NCBI GenBank assembly: GCA_017527865.1
Contig: JAFXPN010000037.1
Span: 45,189-109,188 of the forward strand
Direction: 5' to 3'
Length of the DNA stretch: 64,000 nucleotides
Origin: Clostridiales bacterium
Lineage (GTDB): Bacteria > Bacillota > Clostridia > Saccharofermentanales > Saccharofermentanaceae
The notes below the pieces were generated by a model, which saw nothing but the letters and a program-made list of their open reading frames with translations, did not search any database and was not told the DNA's origin. Both the position numbers and the translations under genes were made by a program. How positions within the stretch are numbered: the stretch's first letter is position 1; every line of letters begins with the position of its first letter. Below are positions 32,823-41,523 of the stretch, in pieces.

Positions 32823-33659
32823 ATGTTAGATATGGAAATTGTTTATAACAATGCATACAGGATCGCTAAGATCCTGTGGATCGAAGACGAGCTTCGAATG
32901 TTGCCCAAAGTTTCCCGTGGTGAGGATTCGGGGAATGCGGTCATTCGGGTTTATGACGATTGTGGTGTCAGAAGACATATTTATAAGATCAAAAGCGCTA
33001 AGGGTGCGGGATTGGCGCAGATCGCAGACAGAAGGGAAGAGCTGAAGGGGCTTCGCAAGAGGATCCTGGCGAGTTTGAAGTATAATGCGGATCCCGGTGA
33101 GTATCATGTGGAGTTGACGGCGCCGTTTAAGATCATGCGTGAAGATTGGGAACAGATGCGCTCGCAGAGTAATCCCAAGAAGATATACGGCGATTACTGG
33201 CACGGAAATATCCATATGAGGAGCAGGTTTGAGGTAAATACGGCGATCATCCTGGATAAGCTCGGACTTGAGTATAAGTATGAGGCGGAACTGTGGATCA
33301 ACGGAAGGAAGATACATCCGGATTTTGTCGTATATCTTCCCGAATTCGGGGTCTGCTTCATCATCGAGTGCATGGGAGGTATCGGGAGCGCGGATTACGA
33401 CAGTGATGCTGTGAACAGATTGAGGCTACTGACGGACGGCGGGTATATTCCTTTCAGGGATTTTCTGGTGCTGGGCGGCAGTGAACATTTTATTCCCACG
33501 GCGGTATGGGTTGAGAATTCGATAATCCAGATGGTGAACAGCATTGCTGCAGAGTGTGTGATGCCTGTCGGCAAGAAGGTGGTAAGGCAATATGATGATC
33601 CGCTGACAGCCGAACTTCCGCCCGATATCGCGGCGCGGATAGCGGAAGAGTGGGGATGA
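32823..33659 (+). CDS. PD-(D/E)XK nuclease-like protein
   Basis: About 279 residues; starts at 32823 and 32832 (MEIVYNN) are both possible, with no strong ribosome site. The central part looks like a PD-(D/E)XK-type core: MRSRFEVNTAIILDKLGLEY supplies the helix and first acid, HPDFVVYLPEFGVCFIIECM the two strands with D and E. The usual lysine after the last acid is replaced (IECMGG), so activity is doubtful. No other family is recognised. The 38-bp repeat pair is immediately upstream. It could be a nuclease, an inactive relative or a protein acting on a restriction-like target. Confidence 0.55.
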   Translation: MLDMEIVYNNAYRIAKILWIEDELRMLPKVSRGEDSGNAVIRVYDDCGVRRHIYKIKSAKGAGLAQIADRREELKGLRKRILASLKYNADPGEYHVELTAPFKIMREDWEQMRSQSNPKKIYGDYWHGNIHMRSRFEVNTAIILDKLGLEYKYEAELWINGRKIHPDFVVYLPEFGVCFIIECMGGIGSADYDSDAVNRLRLLTDGGYIPFRDFLVLGGSEHFIPTAVWVENSIIQMVNSIAAECVMPVGKKVVRQYDDPLTAELPPDIAARIAEEWG

Positions 33660-33718
33660 TAAAAACAGAGCTGGTGTAGTATAATACAAGGTTGTAAGAC
33701 TAACCGGGAGTTTATGCT

Positions 33719-35131
33719 ATGTCTGAATTGAAGCTCGATCAACTTAAGAGTGATGCAAGAATATATTTCGTAGGGGTCGGCGGTATATCCATGAGCGGGC
33801 TTGCGCTTCTGACTCAGGGTTACGGATTCACCGTCGGCGGTTCCGATAATCATTCTTCGGAGAGGACCGAGATGCTCAGGGGAAAAGGCATCGCGATCTA
33901 CAATAACCAGGAAGCGGGGAACATAGATGATTTTAACCCCGACTACATAGTTAAGACGGCGGCTATCCTCCCGCACAACAAGGAGCTGGCAAGGGCTCTG
34001 GAAAAGGATATCCCGGTATTTGACAGGTCAGAGTTTCTGGGGATAATGACCAACTCTTATAAGAATGTCATCAATATCTCGGGAACACACGGAAAGACGA
34101 CGACAACGTCTATGACCGCAATGATGCTCATAGAGGCCGGTCTCGATCCCGCCGTGCATCTGGGCGCTCCGTTCGACGGTATCGGCGGAGGTTCGGTGAG
34201 ACAAAGTGACAGCAAAGAACTTCTCGTTTCCGAGGCCTGTGAATTCAAAAGATCATTCCTCGAATTCCGTTCGACAACTGCAGCGATAACTAATATCGAT
34301 CACGATCACGTTGACTGTTATCCGACGATCGAAGATGTCATCGATGTGTTCGCGAAGTTCATAGATAAGGTCGATGAAGACGGTTATCTTGTAGTTACGG
34401 GAACCGATGAGAATATCAGAAAGTCGATCGCGCTTGCGGCAAAAAAGCCCAAGGTCATTACCTGCGCGGCGCAGGACGGGGATTACGATTTCAAGGCCTT
34501 GAACATCGAGTATAAGGACGGACTTCCTTCATTTGACATCATCGCTGTGGGAGAGAAGATCGGTCGGGTTCAGCTGAAGGTTCCCGGCGCCCATAATATC
34601 AGCAATGCACTTATCGCAGCTGCATGTGCATATCTTAACGGAGCAGGCGCGGACGCCATCATCAGAGCGCTTAATGAGTTCGGCGGCGCAGACGGCAGGT
34701 TCACCGTAAAGGGAACTTACAAAGGCGCCGAGGTGGTCGTTGATTACGCGCACCATCCGACTGCCGCGAAGGTGACGATCGACGCGGCTCTGCACTGCCC
34801 GCACAACCATATACTCACGGTCTTCCAGCCTCTGACGTTTAACCGCGTCGATGCGCTCTTTGATGAGTATGTGGAGGCGCTCCTCCCCTGCGAGAAGATC
34901 CTGTTCTCGGAGATCTTTACCGACCGTGAAGTGATACACGAAGGTATGGTGTCGAGCAGGGATATCGCGGAAGCCATCAATAAGAAAGGCGGAAACGCAG
35001 AGTTCTTCAAGGATAAGGAAGATCTTAAGAAGAGGATCGATGAGCTTGTCCTGCCCGGTGATATCATCCTTATCCTGGGTCCCGAAGATATAAGGGAACT
35101 CGGAAGCGAACTTTGTCCCGAGGGTAAGTGA
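33719..35131 (+). CDS. murC: UDP-N-acetylmuramate--L-alanine ligase
   Basis: 470 residues of the Mur ligase family. The N-terminal Rossmann domain carries YFVGVGGISMSGLA; the ATP-binding loop is INISGTHGKTTTTSM; the later HHPTA and the C-terminal domain (ILILGPEDIRELG) complete the three-domain plan. MurC adds L-alanine to UDP-MurNAc in the cytoplasm, the first amino-acid step of peptidoglycan precursor synthesis. TATAAT at 33680-33685 and a GGGAG ribosome site lie upstream. The stop overlaps the next gene's start. Confidence 0.95.
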   Translation: MSELKLDQLKSDARIYFVGVGGISMSGLALLTQGYGFTVGGSDNHSSERTEMLRGKGIAIYNNQEAGNIDDFNPDYIVKTAAILPHNKELARALEKDIPVFDRSEFLGIMTNSYKNVINISGTHGKTTTTSMTAMMLIEAGLDPAVHLGAPFDGIGGGSVRQSDSKELLVSEACEFKRSFLEFRSTTAAITNIDHDHVDCYPTIEDVIDVFAKFIDKVDEDGYLVVTGTDENIRKSIALAAKKPKVITCAAQDGDYDFKALNIEYKDGLPSFDIIAVGEKIGRVQLKVPGAHNISNALIAAACAYLNGAGADAIIRALNEFGGADGRFTVKGTYKGAEVVVDYAHHPTAAKVTIDAALHCPHNHILTVFQPLTFNRVDALFDEYVEALLPCEKILFSEIFTDREVIHEGMVSSRDIAEAINKKGGNAEFFKDKEDLKKRIDELVLPGDIILILGPEDIRELGSELCPEGK

Positions 35132-36612
35132 TGAGCTCGAATACTCAACAGAAGAAACCCGTAAGGCCGCAGCCGCCGATCATCTTTATCTCGCTCGGAC
35201 TGATCGCCGTAACGATCCTTACGATGTTCATTCTGTGTCTTTGTGCAAACGCGGGGAAGAGCACCAAGAATCCCGTTCTTGCGATATACGGAGTTGAAGG
35301 CAATGTGCCTTCAGTATCGCTTGCCAACACTCTTCATGCTGCAGGCTTTGAATACGAATTCTTAGACTACGGGGATCCCCTGCCTCAGGCTGCGAATGTT
35401 GTCGTTGCGGGTGTAGGTGAAGATGCGCTCAGTGTCATCGATCAGTACAGATATGAAGAACACGTAAGAGGCTTCATTCTGATCTGTCCTTCGTACAGAC
35501 CGGAATACATGGAGAACATATCCGCCTCCAGCCCCCTTTATGATATTGCAGTATTCGCAGGCAGGGACAATGCAAAGACGGTTGCCGATATGAAGGATGC
35601 GCGCATCATCTACGAACGTCTGTCCGGCGATGACAGCCTGTACGGACAGCCCATAAGAAGAGGCGGCCTGTTCGCTTCCCGTGTATATGTGAACAATGAT
35701 CAGAACAGGACTTTATCGCTTTCCTCATTTGCGGTGAGAGATCCTTCCAAGCTGTTCTTCTCGCCGCTGTTCCAGAACGAACTTGCAGGCTACTTAAGCG
35801 TCACGTATATTGATGAATCGACGCGCGAGACTTCGTTCGGAAGGATAAATGCCTGGTTCATATTAGTCTGGATCGCGATAACGTTTGCGGCAGTTTCCGT
35901 GCTTCTTTATTACTCCAACGTATCGGTCGATCCGACGGGCAGCGATCCGAAGAAGGCTCCGGTGTCACGCTGGGTCTATGCTCTTATCATAGGTATCAGT
36001 GTCGCGGTCTTGGTAGGCATCATATCAACCCTGACCGTGGAACGCCTCCGTTCTCCGATGATCCCGGTGTTGTCGTTCCTGCCGTCAGTCTTTATGCTGT
36101 GTCTGTTCATCGTCAATTTTAAATGGATATATGAGAAGAAGGGGAAGTTCGCGCCTTCCGGCAGGACTTTTGTCCCGGCCGCATTTATGGCGGTCGTTAC
36201 CGGGCTTTATGTCCTGTTTACGCTTATTCTTACATCGGATCTCTATATCCGCTTCATGACTGATAAAGGACTGTATTCGGCGCTGCTCGCGCTCATGCTG
36301 ATCGCTGATACCTCTTTCGCGACAGGTCTTATCTATGCATCGAGAAGATCTTCTGCAGCGGGGCAGGGCGCCAAGAACATGTTCGGCAACAGGAAGATCC
36401 TGTTACTGATGTTTATCCCGGCAGCAGCCGCCGTTATTACGGGTCTTGTACCGTGGGAAACCGAAGTGTTCTATGCAGGACTTGCAGGGCTTGCAGCCAC
36501 GGGTATTCCGTATCTTGTGACTGTCCCGCTCGTAAGGCATACTGACCGCTCTTTGATACCGGGGGTGCTGCACGGTGTCGTTTATACCCTGATACTTGCA
36601 GCCGCGCTTTGA
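35131..36612 (+). CDS. polytopic membrane protein with extracytoplasmic domain
   Basis: About 493 residues; ATG 35131 overlaps the murC stop by one base (GTG 35128 is the alternative). An N-terminal anchor (about 18-40) precedes an extracytoplasmic alpha/beta domain (about 50-235) with AIYGVEGNVPSVSLANTLHA and GFILICPSYRPEYMENIS, which looks hydrolase- or binding-protein-like but lacks a clear catalytic triad. Seven or eight membrane helices follow (about 246 to 490). No family is recognised. The tight overlap with murC suggests an envelope function. The next gene (TIR protein) starts 26 bp after its end. Confidence 0.75.
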   Translation: MSSNTQQKKPVRPQPPIIFISLGLIAVTILTMFILCLCANAGKSTKNPVLAIYGVEGNVPSVSLANTLHAAGFEYEFLDYGDPLPQAANVVVAGVGEDALSVIDQYRYEEHVRGFILICPSYRPEYMENISASSPLYDIAVFAGRDNAKTVADMKDARIIYERLSGDDSLYGQPIRRGGLFASRVYVNNDQNRTLSLSSFAVRDPSKLFFSPLFQNELAGYLSVTYIDESTRETSFGRINAWFILVWIAITFAAVSVLLYYSNVSVDPTGSDPKKAPVSRWVYALIIGISVAVLVGIISTLTVERLRSPMIPVLSFLPSVFMLCLFIVNFKWIYEKKGKFAPSGRTFVPAAFMAVVTGLYVLFTLILTSDLYIRFMTDKGLYSALLALMLIADTSFATGLIYASRRSSAAGQGAKNMFGNRKILLLMFIPAAAAVITGLVPWETEVFYAGLAGLAATGIPYLVTVPLVRHTDRSLIPGVLHGVVYTLILAAAL

Positions 36613-36637
36613 TCATAACCGACAGGAGGAGAAGAAC

Positions 36638-39600
36638 ATGATCGACTTTTACAACGCATTCATCTCGTATAAGCACGACCCGCTCGATTCGAAAGTCGCC
36701 GAGAGTATTCAGCGTTCCCTGGAGCATTATTATATTCCGACTAAGATCAGAAAGAAGACCGGAAGGAAAAAGATAGAGCGCATCTTCCGCGACAAGGATG
36801 AGCTTCCCATTACGAGCAACTTGACTGAGACCATCAGCAATGCGCTCGAGAAAGCCGAATACCTCATAGTCATCTGTTCGCCCAACACAAAGAAATCTGT
36901 CTGGGTGCAAAGGGAGATCGAGTATTTCCTGAAGAATCATACCAAGGATAAGATACTTACCGTGCTTGCAGGGGGAGAGCCGTACGAGGTCATCCCGAAG
37001 ATACTGCTTACCCAGGAGCGTGAGATCACGGAAGAAGACGGAAACAAGCATGTCGTTACCATGGATATTGAGCCCCTGTCGTGTGATTACAGGCTCCCTC
37101 TGCGAAAAGCAAAGAAAGAGGAACTCCCCAGACTTGCCGCGACTTTGATCGGATGCTCATATGATGAGCTCGTAAGAAGAGAGAGGCAGTACAAGACGAG
37201 ACGCAATCTTCTTATCGGCGGGGTTGTCTTCTCACTGGCTCTGCTGTTCTGTGTGTATATAATTACGATGAGTAGGCAGGTCTATGATGCATATGTGGAT
37301 TCACTGGCGAGCCGATCGAGATATCTTGCGAAAGAATCTGAGGCGCTCCTTGAAGACCAGCAAAGGATCGATGCCCTTTACCTTGCGCTTGCAGCTCTCC
37401 CTCAGGACGAGGATGATCAGACTCCCGTAACAGGCGAAGCTGTTGCGGCTCTGTCTGAAGCCACCCTGGCATATCAGGGCGAGTCAGGATTTACCGTGGA
37501 CTGCGTATGGAATTATTCTGCTAGCAATAACCTGAAGGATTTTAAGCTCAACTCAGAAGGAACAAGGCTCGTATCGAACGATGAATCCGGAGCGGTCTGC
37601 TGCTGGAACACCGAAAGTCACGAGAAACTGTTTGAGATCACTCTGTCGGAGTACGGCGTCAGGGATTATGTGATCACTGATGACGGGGTCCTTGTGATCA
37701 TCTGTGATATGAATGTATTGGGATATGATGTCGATACCGGTGATCAGCTCTTTGTTTATGAGAGTGAATATGCATTGTTGTCGGACGGCGTGATGATCCC
37801 CGGACCGGGAACCATTCTCGTCGGAACATTTGAGCCCGCATTTCTGCTGATAAATACGTCAAACGGAAACGTCGAACGCACATACGATCTTCCGTCTGTG
37901 GTCAGCGGGGTCAGTATGTATTATTCGGACTGTGTATTGTCACCTGACGGTACAAAAGTTGGATTCTCGAATTTTGTCAATTTCGGGGAATTCTATATGG
38001 GCGTTTATGATCTTGAGACCGGAACCGTCACTTTAAGTACGATGATAGATAAATATGTCAACAATGTAGCCTGGATCGACGATGAACGCATCGTGTCTTC
38101 ATCCCTTGATATGAGCGACGATTATTCATCCACGTTTAACGGCATGGATATCTTAAGGAATAACGTCAGGACGATCCGGTGCTATTCCCCGGATGACATG
38201 AGCATTATCTGGGAGAGCGAATTTGTGGGATACGGTATCGTGTACGAGGAAGGCTTCTTCCTTTTGCCGGCAAGCGATCAGATCACGTATTATTCGGGAA
38301 GCACCTGCTGTGCCTATGACATCGATACGGGAGAGATGATCAATGACTGGAATGTGGGAAATATCATTGTCGATGTCAGCGACCGCGACGGCAACGGTGT
38401 TCCCCTGATAATGACTGATAACGGGGATATGGTCACTCCGTCCATAGACATCGGAAGTGATGTAGTTGGCGTATATCACTTTTTCCCCGATGATATCGTT
38501 TTCCTTGATGTAAATCACGGTGTTTATCTGTTCCGGAAATACAGCAATGATATTCTTTATTTTGACAGTTATATTCACGATGAAGAGTGGGAGCAGACTG
38601 AGGACCTCGTAACAGAATCGATAGCAGATGATTATCTCGATGATGATCTGCTAGTGCTGCTGACTGATTCCGACGACGGCACAAGACTTATAGGTGTCGA
38701 TCCTGAGGAGAATGAGGTCGCTTTTGATGTGATTGCCGGCGGAACCGATGAATTTGTTTCCGATTTCAGGATTCTCGGCACTACCGAGGATGATATCTAT
38801 ATCCTGCATTCCATCTCCATCGACGGCATGGAATTGCTGAAGGTCGATAAATCGGACGGTGATATTACAAGATCGCAGATAGCAGACAGCATGCTTTCCG
38901 AGGATCTTTGCTCGACCATGCTCGGCGGGTATATCGCATATGTGGATGAAATCAATACGGATTCCGTTTCCTTCGGACTGTACGATATAGAAGAGGACAG
39001 CGTCGAACGTTTCGAGATCGAGACCGGGGATCCGTACTCGATCTACGATGTTCATATAGCGCCTGTATATTACGATGAACTCGGCGTTATGTATGTATCC
39101 CTTTGGTCAGATGACTATATCATCGATGTTGATTCCGGTGACATTACAAAGGTCGATCTTCCGTCTGACTGGAGCGGTACAACCCGTATTTTCCAGGAGG
39201 ACAGATACTCCTATATCATCGTTTCCGACGGAAGACATATCATCTTTATCGATCAGGACGGTGAGGTCGACAGGACTTTCTCGAGCGGAGGACGTACAGT
39301 GCTGGGATTCACGGTGCTCAATGACGAATCGCTCGGTGAAGAATATGAAGAGGGGATTCTCGTTGTGGCGTATGCCAACGGATCGCTCTCGAGATACGAT
39401 CTTGCCACGGACAGCCTCATCGGAGATATACAGATCAGCAGATATCTGAACTCCGTACCGGTGGCAACTTTTGATGCGGACTTTGATGCCGGATATCTTT
39501 ATGTAAAGCAGGGCCGTCTCCTGAGTGTCATCGACATGAACTCATGGGTCGAGTATTCATATATCGACAACTGCTTCGGCCATCACGGTCCGACGGACAG

Positions 39601-39748
39601 GTTCTTTACATTGTCCTATGAGGATGAAGATGAAACAGGCATAGGTTTCTACCGCCACTACACGCTCGATGAGCTGATAGAGCGCGCGAGACAGATGCTC
39701 GGAGGTATGCCTGTGCCGGATGATCTCCGTGACAGATACGGATTGTGA
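36638..39748 (+). CDS. TIR domain-transmembrane-beta-propeller protein
   Basis: 1036 residues from ATG 36638, which has GGAGGAG well spaced; the upstream frame to 36596 lacks a ribosome site. Residues 1-125 are a TIR domain (YNAFISYKHDPLDSKV, IERIFRDKDELPI, and SVWVQREIEYF with the NADase-type glutamate at residue 93). A single membrane helix (about 190-211) follows a basic KTRRN, so TIR should be cytoplasmic. A helical SRYLAKESEALL segment leads to a large propeller region (about 285-1036) of repeated strand units such as GTRLVSNDESGAVCCWNTES and DGTKVGFSNF. TIR domains can cleave NAD+ or serve as scaffolds. It ends back to back with the DHH gene. Known TIR-WD40 proteins are mostly soluble, so this may be a membrane sensor. 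Confidence 0.85.
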   Translation: MIDFYNAFISYKHDPLDSKVAESIQRSLEHYYIPTKIRKKTGRKKIERIFRDKDELPITSNLTETISNALEKAEYLIVICSPNTKKSVWVQREIEYFLKNHTKDKILTVLAGGEPYEVIPKILLTQEREITEEDGNKHVVTMDIEPLSCDYRLPLRKAKKEELPRLAATLIGCSYDELVRRERQYKTRRNLLIGGVVFSLALLFCVYIITMSRQVYDAYVDSLASRSRYLAKESEALLEDQQRIDALYLALAALPQDEDDQTPVTGEAVAALSEATLAYQGESGFTVDCVWNYSASNNLKDFKLNSEGTRLVSNDESGAVCCWNTESHEKLFEITLSEYGVRDYVITDDGVLVIICDMNVLGYDVDTGDQLFVYESEYALLSDGVMIPGPGTILVGTFEPAFLLINTSNGNVERTYDLPSVVSGVSMYYSDCVLSPDGTKVGFSNFVNFGEFYMGVYDLETGTVTLSTMIDKYVNNVAWIDDERIVSSSLDMSDDYSSTFNGMDILRNNVRTIRCYSPDDMSIIWESEFVGYGIVYEEGFFLLPASDQITYYSGSTCCAYDIDTGEMINDWNVGNIIVDVSDRDGNGVPLIMTDNGDMVTPSIDIGSDVVGVYHFFPDDIVFLDVNHGVYLFRKYSNDILYFDSYIHDEEWEQTEDLVTESIADDYLDDDLLVLLTDSDDGTRLIGVDPEENEVAFDVIAGGTDEFVSDFRILGTTEDDIYILHSISIDGMELLKVDKSDGDITRSQIADSMLSEDLCSTMLGGYIAYVDEINTDSVSFGLYDIEEDSVERFEIETGDPYSIYDVHIAPVYYDELGVMYVSLWSDDYIIDVDSGDITKVDLPSDWSGTTRIFQEDRYSYIIVSDGRHIIFIDQDGEVDRTFSSGGRTVLGFTVLNDESLGEEYEEGILVVAYANGSLSRYDLATDSLIGDIQISRYLNSVPVATFDADFDAGYLYVKQGRLLSVIDMNSWVEYSYIDNCFGHHGPTDRFFTLSYEDEDETGIGFYRHYTLDELIERARQMLGGMPVPDDLRDRYGL

Positions 39749-41380
39749 TCAGAGGAAAGCGAGCTTATTCGGCGAGTCTTTATAAAGTTCGTCGAAAAGC
39801 TTTCCGCTGATAACATAGATATCGTGAGGATCGTCTTCCCTGACGGCGATATAATCTCCGGGAGCGCCTGAATAATACTTGTCTTCATCCCATGCGGTAA
39901 AGACCTTGACGTCGTGATCCAACACCTTTGCAAAGATGCGTGAGGTGCCCGGAGGACTTATGACGGTCTTAGCATAGGGCATGACCTTCTTGGTCTCACC
40001 TGTGGATATATCCTTGATGTAGGGTTCGTATTCATATTCTCTCTTGTAGGTAAATCCCGTAATGTCGTAGCTGCTCATAAGCTTAGCTTTGTCTATGGGG
40101 TAGATCTCGCCCTCGATGCCTATCATAAGATATGTATCCTCGGCTATGAGAACATCCACGTCGCCCTCGAGTGTTCTGATCTCGACCGTGCTTCCGGCGG
40201 GGAAGACATCATCGAGCTTAACGGTGCCGAGATGAACCTCCTTCTTGGTGTACGTCCTCATGGATGATGTATCGAGAGTAGTATCCTTTGCATAGATGAC
40301 CTCATATTTGGCGTGGTACTCTGCAAGACGGCGCTCGATAATGTCATCCGCGGAGACTGTTATCCGGATGTCATCGGAGTCATCGCAGGATCCTTCCTGC
40401 ATCTTGTTTTTGAAAGGAGAGGGTTTTGCGCAAGCCTGCGCCTGCTGCTTTGCCGCTTCTTCCTCGGCTTCTTTCCGAAGCAGCGCTTCGAGCTTCTCGG
40501 GACGGATGGTGCCGCCTGCTTTAAGTGTGTGGCCGCCGCCTCCGCCGATGCCTTTTGCCAGGAACTCTGCGAGCTCATTGGCGTGAACTTCCTTGGTGCA
40601 GGATCTTACGGAGAACTTAATCTCGTCAGGTCCGGAATAATAAGCTACGCATACATCGACCTCGACTGTCTCCATGGCGAAGTCACTGATGACTCCCAGG
40701 ATATTGGGATCGCAGGGTTCGGTCTTTATCGTCAGATACCGGCCGTCCTCGTGATATTTATAATTGACGATGGCTTTGCCCGTAAGTTCCAGTTCTTCAA
40801 GTGAGATATTGGAATTGCTCATCCTCGTGATGAGGCTCTTTGCTATGTTGAGTGAATCGATCATATCGCGGTCGAGCGGGTGTGAGACTTCCGACAGCCT
40901 GTTGGTGTCGGTGTAAAGACCGTAATAAAGCGCAGTCGAGAGATCCTTATCGTCATTGGCATCGATCCCTTCATATCTCAACATGTCCCATACGACGGTC
41001 GCGCAGGATCCTATCCCGCTTCTTACTTCCGCAAGCTCGGGAAGATCATCGCCCTTCTCATGGTGGTCGATCACGGCTATTGTCTGTGCCTTAGTCTTTG
41101 TAACGTTCTTTTGCCCGTATTGGCAGTCGCAGTTGATCAGAAGTTCCGGCACGCGGTCAAATTCAGGTTCATATGTTACGGGGATATTAAGTTCATTGAT
41201 CATGATAAGAAGATTGCTCTTCTGTACCTGATGAAGCCCTCTGTAGATGAAGGCAGGCTGCTTTCCGTTTATCGTGAAGTACTTGTAGAGAGCGAATCCT
41301 GAAGCAAGAGCGTCTGCGTCCGGATTATCGTGGCACTGGATGACGATGTCGTCGAATCTGAGCAATTCTGATAAGTGCAT
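39749..41380 (-). CDS. DHH family phosphoesterase with extra C-terminal domain
   Basis: 543 residues. The DHH domain has CHDNPDADALASG and AVIDHHEKG; DHHA1 ends in GGGGHTLKAGG at about 290. This is the NrnA/pAp-phosphatase-like group, which hydrolyses short RNA or phosphoadenosine phosphates. Residues about 340-543 are not seen in ordinary NrnA. They include VSADDIIERRLAEYHAKYE, TLEGDVDVLIAEDTYLMIG and ISPPGTSRIFAKVLDHDVKV, suggesting beta-rich, nucleotide- or peptide-binding units. GAGGTG lies 5 bp before the ATG. The stop codon abuts that of the TIR gene with no base between. Confidence 0.85.
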   Translation of the reverse strand: MHLSELLRFDDIVIQCHDNPDADALASGFALYKYFTINGKQPAFIYRGLHQVQKSNLLIMINELNIPVTYEPEFDRVPELLINCDCQYGQKNVTKTKAQTIAVIDHHEKGDDLPELAEVRSGIGSCATVVWDMLRYEGIDANDDKDLSTALYYGLYTDTNRLSEVSHPLDRDMIDSLNIAKSLITRMSNSNISLEELELTGKAIVNYKYHEDGRYLTIKTEPCDPNILGVISDFAMETVEVDVCVAYYSGPDEIKFSVRSCTKEVHANELAEFLAKGIGGGGGHTLKAGGTIRPEKLEALLRKEAEEEAAKQQAQACAKPSPFKNKMQEGSCDDSDDIRITVSADDIIERRLAEYHAKYEVIYAKDTTLDTSSMRTYTKKEVHLGTVKLDDVFPAGSTVEIRTLEGDVDVLIAEDTYLMIGIEGEIYPIDKAKLMSSYDITGFTYKREYEYEPYIKDISTGETKKVMPYAKTVISPPGTSRIFAKVLDHDVKVFTAWDEDKYYSGAPGDYIAVREDDPHDIYVISGKLFDELYKDSPNKLAFL

Positions 41381-41523
41381 ATTACACCTCGGAAAATGTA
41401 AATTTATTAATATATCTTACCACGAAAAGCATCTTATATAATACCGATATAAGTCTGTGGTATAATCATTTGTCAAAGATCACAGATCTGTTATCAATTA
41501 CTTGTTGATGGGGAAGAGTCCTG

